A stretch of DNA of 64,000 nt. Origin: Acorus gramineus. Taxonomy: Eukaryota; Streptophyta; Magnoliopsida; Acorales; Acoraceae. A program made the translations under genes and the position numbers. The stretch is taken from positions 2,415,819 to 2,479,818 of the forward strand of contig CM060855.1 of assembly GCA_030737835.1 (NCBI GenBank), given 5' to 3'. Under the pieces are notes generated by a model that had not been told where the DNA came from, made no database searches, and saw nothing but the letters and a program-made list of their open reading frames with translations. Position 1 is the stretch's first letter, and the number at the start of each line of letters is the position of its first letter. Shown here in pieces: positions 57,827 through 64,000 of this stretch.

Positions 57827-60800
57827 CTATTGTGTTGTGGCTTTTAGTGCATGCTCGATGCGTTGAATGAGCTGATCCGCAGGCAAGGCACCTTCCTGAA
57901 ATGTATACATGCAAGAATGACTTTACAAACTAAACAACAGTCTAATTTGGTTTTTCTTTGTAGCAGTATATCAAATCTTCTGACTTACAAAACGATCGCA
58001 AGGTTCTCCGTCTCTGAAAATGATAAATGTGGGCAGCGCCTGTATGCTGTAGCGATTTGCTATGCTTGGGTACTTCTCTGTATCTATTTTCACCACTTGG
58101 ATCTTATCATTTAATGCACCGCTCACCTGGTTGAGGATGGGAGTCATGATTTGACAAGGACCACACCTTCAAACATGATAGGAGAAATATATCAGAACAG
58201 CATTTGTACATGGAGGACTCTGGTCAAGATATTGAACCCGAACCATTCTGTATTGTTGTTGCATACATTCAAAACCGTCAATGGAGTTGTCTTTGAAAAG
58301 TAAATCAGGTTTGATGAGCCAAAATTCAAGAGAATGGATACTTCAAGACATTTTCTGCTTTTTATTTGTTCATGGCAAGAAGCTCATCACTGAACTAAAA
58401 ATTTCAGTCAAATAAATGTGTCAAGTACACCATTGCGAAAAACCGCACATCAGTTGGACAATAAGGGATGAAAAGTCACACAACAATGGAAGTAGATTTT
58501 GATGAGACACATAATATAAAAGATGACACTTTGATTATCTTTTAATGCTTCTTCATATTTTAACACTAAACTTCTAGCCTGCCAAGCTACAGAAACAATG
58601 ATCATGTATATTAAGAATTTTTAAAAACTCGCAATGTAATTCCATTTGTGTTTCAATGAAGCAATTTGAACCTGCAACTGTTGATCATCACAATCATCGC
58701 CATGCATAATTTGCATTTTCCAATGGATTTCGTGTACTACAAGGGATGAGCAGTCACAGAACAATGGAAGTGGATATTTTGATGACATGCAGAAGATAGA
58801 AGGATCATGGTTTCATCATCTTTGTATGCTTCTTATGATTCTGAACACTAAACTTCTAGCCTGCCAGGCTACAAAAACAATAACCACTTCCATTAGAAGT
58901 TTTTTTTAAAACCTTCACAATATAAATTTTGTTGTATTTCAATGAAGCAAATTGAACCTGCATCAACAGAACCTCATTACCAACACCATCCTGCTCCACC
59001 AATTCATCCCCTATCAACTGACATCTCATTCATATCTTTAGTTCAACGAAGGTCTTTTGGATTTTTGTCTCTATATCACAAAACTACCAAACCAATGAGT
59101 AAAGAGTTCTCATTTGATATCAGTGATATTATCAAATACACAAACAATTCCCTTTTTTCCCAAATATAATAGTCTACTCATAAGTTTTCCACAAGACCAT
59201 ATGATATTCCTCATGCCACCCATACTCAAGCATCTACCTTTCCAACTAGATAATCTAGAGAGACATATTGAAGCTTGTACCTTTCTTTAAATCTGGTTCA
59301 ACCATCATTCTAGCAAAGGTCATTAAGCAAAATTGTGGAGTGATCCGTGGATTGGGAATCAATGCATGGGATCCTCCTTTACTTCATTTTGTAACATTGC
59401 AGCAGACAAGGAATATAGGGTGAAGGATCCGTAAACACTTCAAAACGATCTGGTAGTCTGGCTCCTACTCTCCGCAGGAACCTGAACAATGATGAGATAC
59501 CAGAGGTCCAAATTTACTTGGCAATCTCAGTCAGGTCACTTTCAATGTGGGTGCTTCTAATACATTGGTCTGGAATCAGAACTCCAAGAAGATTTTCAGG
59601 TCAAATCTTGCTATCCTCTTTTCAGTCAGGAAAATTTAAATGTTCTGCCAATGGTTTCTGAGGTTCAGATTATGAGCAAAAACACCTTTGAAAGTACAAA
59701 TATTCACGTTGCTGCTGTGCCAAAACAAAATTCTATCAAAGCTCAAGCAAGCAGTATGGGCACTGAACGCCTCTCTAGTTTGTGAACTGTGCCAAAACCA
59801 GTTGGGGTCAAATGAACACTTGTTTGTCAAGCGTCTGTTCAGTAGAAAAGATTGGGATCTTGTTAGAAGGGCATGGGGAAAGCCGATAAATCTATCGCCC
59901 ATAAATTGTTCCATCTGGAGGCCTTTTTACCAAACTAATCACCCTAAATTAATCAATTACCAAATTAATCATTCATTTCAAATATTTACCAAAGTAGTCA
60001 TCTTACCCGGTCAAAACTTCTATGTCCATGTTTTTATTATTTTTTTATTATTCTCATTGAAAAACGTCAACATGGATGGCATTATGACACTCCGAAGAAA
60101 AATTTTGGCTTCTTCTTCAATGCGTCAACCCCATTAGCGTATTGATCTTAAGATAATTTTTCAATATATGATGCCAACAAAAGTGGCATAATATACTGAA
60201 AACTTCTCACACATGCCCCTTACATCTATCTCCTTCCTCATGTTTATACATCATTCTTCATCTTCCAAGATTAAATGAAAAAAAAAAAAAACCCAGAGAG
60301 GTGGGGAGAGGGGGAAGAAAAAGAATCCATATAATGTGGAGAGAATGATGGGAGTTAGTTAGGTGATGGTAGAACTTTTGCTAGATCATCTGATTTTAAT
60401 CAAATGGTTGTGCCATATGATCCCTCCCCTCTTATCCCTACCAGATATTCACTGATTTAAAAAAAAAACAAAATTCAATTGAGATACAACAAATTAAAAC
60501 AGAAAAGATTCATTCCAATCAGAGACATTAAAAAATAAAAAAAATGCTGACATGGAGAGTTTGACCAAGTCAGATGATTATTTTGGTAAATATTGAAAAA
60601 GAGTGATTAATTTGTTATTTAACTGTGATTAATTTGGTTAAAAGGCCCCATCTGGATGACAAGTTATGAGACAGTGTCCCAAAAAAGCACTGTTAAATGG
60701 ACAACACCTGGAGCACCCTAGTTTATATCTACAGGATTGGGTAAATATATGGAGGCCCAGATAACCATCATTGAAGGGAATTTTCAAGTGGAATAGGGGA

Positions 60801-61995
60801 GTCTTGTTTTTCTTAGTTCCATGGGGTGGTACATTTCTTATGAACCACAATCAGTCTTTTCTTTCCTTTCATCTCAAGCTTTTCTCTTTGTACCTTTCCT
60901 CAAAAAAAAATCCACACACCGAATTTCATCTAAAAATAAGGAAGAAAAACATAAAAAATAAAATCATAACATATACATCAATCCATGTCCCATTGATGGC
61001 GATCAGCTTGAAGCTACTTTCGAACAACAACATTTGAAAGCAACCCCACAAGAGATTGAGTTACAACTAGTAGCTTCAAAGCACGGACACTTCCCTGGAG
61101 GCCCCGTACCCGTGTCGGACACGGACACGGCATGGACACGTGTCGGACACGGCTCCAGCCGTGTCTGCCTTCATTTTGTCTTGGACACGCCTGGGACACG
61201 GCCCAGGACACGGCTGGGACACGACCCAGCCAGTTTCAACCCAAAAGTAAAAAAGAAGAAGAAAAGGAAGGCCCAAACATAGCCCACAAGTATTCAACCC
61301 ATTTAAAACATCTTAGAACAACTCATTTAAACAAAATCTCTTTCTTAAGGTTAAAAAAAATAATGATTTATTAGTTTAAAACAGTGATTTATAAAAATAG
61401 TGGTTTATTAGTTTAAACAGTGATTTATAAAAACAGTAGTTTATTATTTAAAACAATGATTTATTAGTTTATACAATTGGTTATAAATAGTGAATTAAAT
61501 GAAATGTGTTTGTTTATATAAAATAGTGATACATATTTATTATATTAATTTATTTGTTGCCGTGTCCTAGCCGTACCCGTGTTCTATTTTTTCAAAAATT
61601 GCCGTGTCGCCGTGTCCGTGTCGCCGTGTCCCGTGTCCGTGCTTCATAGACTAGTAGTCATCTAAACATTAAACTTTGCTAGTACTTATGTCTTGAGTAC
61701 TGGTATAAATGGTTTATGGTTAGAGTGGATCCACCTTCTTAAGGTAAAATCAAGAAAGAAACTGGAAGATTTGTCACACCAAAAAAAAAAAAAAATATTA
61801 GAAAACTCTAAACAAAACATTGGTGTTATTCAGACACATAGCTAGTAAAAAATTTACTCTACGACCCCAAATAATCTTCCCTCAAATAAAACTAGTTCTT
61901 TCTTACCAAGTTGCATAAAAGTCAACCAGCACGGGCTTGTCAGAATTTTCTAACATCTCATCAAAAGTAGAAAATGTTTGCTTCGTTGCTTTAAC
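57827..61995 (-). CDS. TRXY: Thioredoxin y, chloroplast type, 3' exons (partial)
   Basis: Plastid thioredoxin of the y type, which reduces disulfides in targets such as peroxiredoxin Q and methionine sulfoxide reductases (family knowledge). Exons (minus): 61995-61907, 58166-57989, 57895-57827. All junctions are GT-AG and the frame is continuous, giving 111 residues visible. They read VKATKQTFSTFDEMLENSDK, then PVLVDFYAT, the active site WCGPC (W split across the junction), PILNQVSGALNDKIQVVKID, the cis-proline region QALPTFIIF, and RDGEPCDRFEGALPADQLIQ, ending KATTQ. CDRFEGAL and QLIQRIE are typical of the y type. The transit-peptide exon was not found within the remaining 2 kb and is probably beyond the window. 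The 3740-bp intron carries a hAT-type MITE, a LINE tail and a local duplication. Confidence 0.92.
58463..58962. repeat. Diverged tandem duplication in thioredoxin y intron
   Basis: GGGATGAAAAGTCACA at 58465 pairs with GGGATGAGCAGTCACA at 58743. AACACTAAACTTCTAGCCTG and TTTCAATGAAGCAA occur in both units. Period about 278-286 bp. Confidence 0.8.
59640..59910 (+). mobile_element. LINE 3' end (zf-RVT-like)
   Basis: Plus strand reads FTLLLCQNKILSKLKQAVWA, then CELCQNQ and NEHLFVKRLFSRKDW, resembling the zinc-finger segment after LINE reverse transcriptases (CxxC ... EHLFxxCPF). One cysteine is lost. Preceding 59270-59640 may belong to it. Confidence 0.45.
61074..61649. mobile_element. hAT-type MITE with 8-bp target duplication
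   Basis: Ends CTTCAAAGCACGG and the complement of CTATGAAGCACGG, with ACTAGTAG duplicated exactly on both sides (61066-61073, 61650-61657). Ends are rich in CGGACACG repeats. The fragment at 42100 is the same family. Confidence 0.9.
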
Positions 61996-63440
61996 CTGAA
62001 ATAAAAAAAAAGGTGAAAAAGAATCATTAATGATTGACCCTTTTAGTTTATATGCAATGAAAACCTAGCGGAGGTGCATATGTGATGGAACATGGATACC
62101 TATACACTTAATTCTATGAGATGGTGAAACTTAAATTTCCAGACCGTCACTCAAATCTTCAACCATTTCTTTTCCTCCCATAAATTGAAGGCGCACACAC
62201 ATAGTATGTGACCAAAAGCCCAATGCTCAGAAAATAGTATGGGACCAAATTCCCAATGCTCAGAAAATAGTATGGGAAAAAAATAGAAAACATCATATAT
62301 CAACCACCAACATGTAGCGGCAGTTTCAGGTTCAGAAAATTAGATGGAAATTGTAGTATTCAAATGTCCATAATTGAAAAACATAGTATTTTATGACATC
62401 AGATGATTGATCTCAACAGATAATGCCAGAAGAGTGGGAAAAAAGGACACTTGGTTTCCAAAATGTTTCATATAACACATGCTGGACAACATGAAAGAAA
62501 AATTCTCTCAAGCCATATGTATATCTGGTTTCAATTAGGAAAAATGCTAGACAAACACCACTCAACCACATTTTTCCAGACACCGGATAGCGGGGCAACA
62601 TCACTACCATCCTATGAATGCTCCACTTTCAAGTGAAATTGATTATATGATTAAGGTAATATCACGTCAGAAATGTTGGAAACTGTAATAAATATTTGCT
62701 TAGCATTCCTCCTTCAATTATATGCATACCAAAACTGATATTTCAGTAACAAATGAATGAATGATAGCATGACAACATACACAAAAAAAGAAAAAGATGG
62801 CATGACAAATTAACATCTCCAACTTTTAAGCATGTATGATAATCATAATATGAATCCATATATCAAAATAAGAAATTTAGTCCACAAAAGAAAAGGAAAT
62901 ATCAATCTACCTAGATTGGATTCATGCTTAAGATCAATCTAAAATTTTCTGATGATTATTTAATTCATTCATTAACTGCAACATAATTTATTCTAAAAAC
63001 TTTGTCGTTCATGTCAATCGCACACCTAGAACATGGGTCTTTATCTATATTGATATCAGTCTAATTTGCAGCATGGTAAATCCAAAAAAAACAAAAAAAA
63101 CAAGGGATGTATGAAAAATGAACACTTGGAAAGACATGAATTTGGGTTTATTTTATAACTGATGTTGAAGTGTCCACCAAGGATATACAGAGCAACATGA
63201 GTGATCCATCATGCATCACAGTGAGAGAGCAAAATTAGCATTGACAAACCCAATTGATACACGTTAGTATCAACCAACCCAATCCACCAACTCAAGCAAT
63301 GCCAAGTTCTCAAACTGACAAAGAAAATGACTTTCACAAATCAATCAAAGATGAAATCGAATATACTTCTTTCAAGACAAACACAAACTCTCGTCTTTCA
63401 AACCCATTAATCCTCCACTCATTCTATCACTACCTTCTAA
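61996..63440. other. Thioredoxin y intron 1 or upstream DNA
   Basis: AT-rich. No exon with transit-peptide character was found on the minus strand. Confidence 0.5.
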
Positions 63441-63979
63441 GAGTATCTCTAATCCTATACCCAAACCCTTACTCAAACTTAAATTTGAGTAAAAATCACC
63501 CAAAATCCTCTCCAACCATTTACTCATACCTATACTCAAATTTTTACCTAAATCAAGGGAGACTCAAATTTTTACCCAAATTTCAACATCTCTTTTTTTT
63601 CCTTTTATCTCCACATTTTCTTTCAATGTAACATTTTTTTCCCTTCAACTCCACATTTAGTTTAATTATATTAGATGTTTTTCCACCCTCCCAAATTTCA
63701 CCATCTCTTGAAAAAAAAAAATAGTATCATTTCTTAAGTCTTTATCTTTTTTTTTAACTTCTTATTTTTACTCTAATAAAAAAATATTACTTTTACATTT
63801 TTTTTAAAAAAATTGGATGATAATAATTTTTAAATTTAAATATTTTGAAGGAAAGAAAAATTAAGTAGTAAAAATGTTTGAGGAAAAGACTTTAAAAATG
63901 TTTATAAGAAATAATTAAAAGAAGATGTGAAATTTTTAAAAGATTTGAATAAAACATAAAGTGATGGTTGGAGATACAT
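63441..63979. mobile_element. MITE-like element
   Basis: Left end GAGTATCTCTAATCC and complement of right end GATGTATCTCCAACCATC are inverted. The GTATCTCCAACC type end is common in plant MITEs. No target duplication seen; the right end is close to the window edge. Confidence 0.45.
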
Positions 63980-64000
63980 CATATCAAATCAAGTTTTTAT

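Overview
This is a plant nuclear window, about two-thirds AT-rich repeat-filled noncoding DNA with a few genes, all on the minus strand. GC-rich exons in an AT-rich background, phased GT-AG introns, and a cluster of ASR (ABA/WDS-domain) genes, a family missing from Brassicaceae, point to an angiosperm and most likely a non-grass monocot. The species is inferred, not proven. No bacterial, plasmid or CRISPR features were seen.

Region 1 (1-26 kb) holds four two-exon ASR genes in tandem (2-430, 11398-11817, 16299-18161, 24535-25726). The first three are close paralogs that share promoter, distal upstream block, intron ends and 3' flank. The fourth is longer and carries a glycine/tyrosine repeat. 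Insertions have spread the copies apart: a degraded hAT transposon with a nested MITE, a tandem array of about 365 bp period, a likely LTR-derived stretch, SINEs, MITEs and a FAR1-like remnant. Shared and private insertions suggest copies 1 and 2 split last.

Region 2 (26-39.9 kb) has no gene I can support. It contains Harbinger-like, Mutator-like and hAT-like MITEs, several with visible target-site duplications, AT microsatellites and LTR-like remnants.

Region 3 (39.9-50.6 kb) holds a complete five-exon SET/MYND-domain gene matching SDG41 (39954-46515), reconstructed here as 625 aa including a 40-nt mini-exon. Upstream lies a rearranged Ty1/copia element. Its plus-strand 3' LTR sits inside the first exon of a truncated PORR-type organelle RNA-binding gene, and its integrase/RT segment is inverted next to the SDG41 promoter.

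Region 4 (50.6-64 kb) has the 3' three exons of a chloroplast thioredoxin y gene (57827-61995). Its first exon, with the transit peptide, was not found and is probably beyond the right edge. The large intron holds a hAT-type MITE, a LINE tail and a local duplication. The genes form no pathway; the ASR cluster is the only functional grouping (water-deficit/ABA response).
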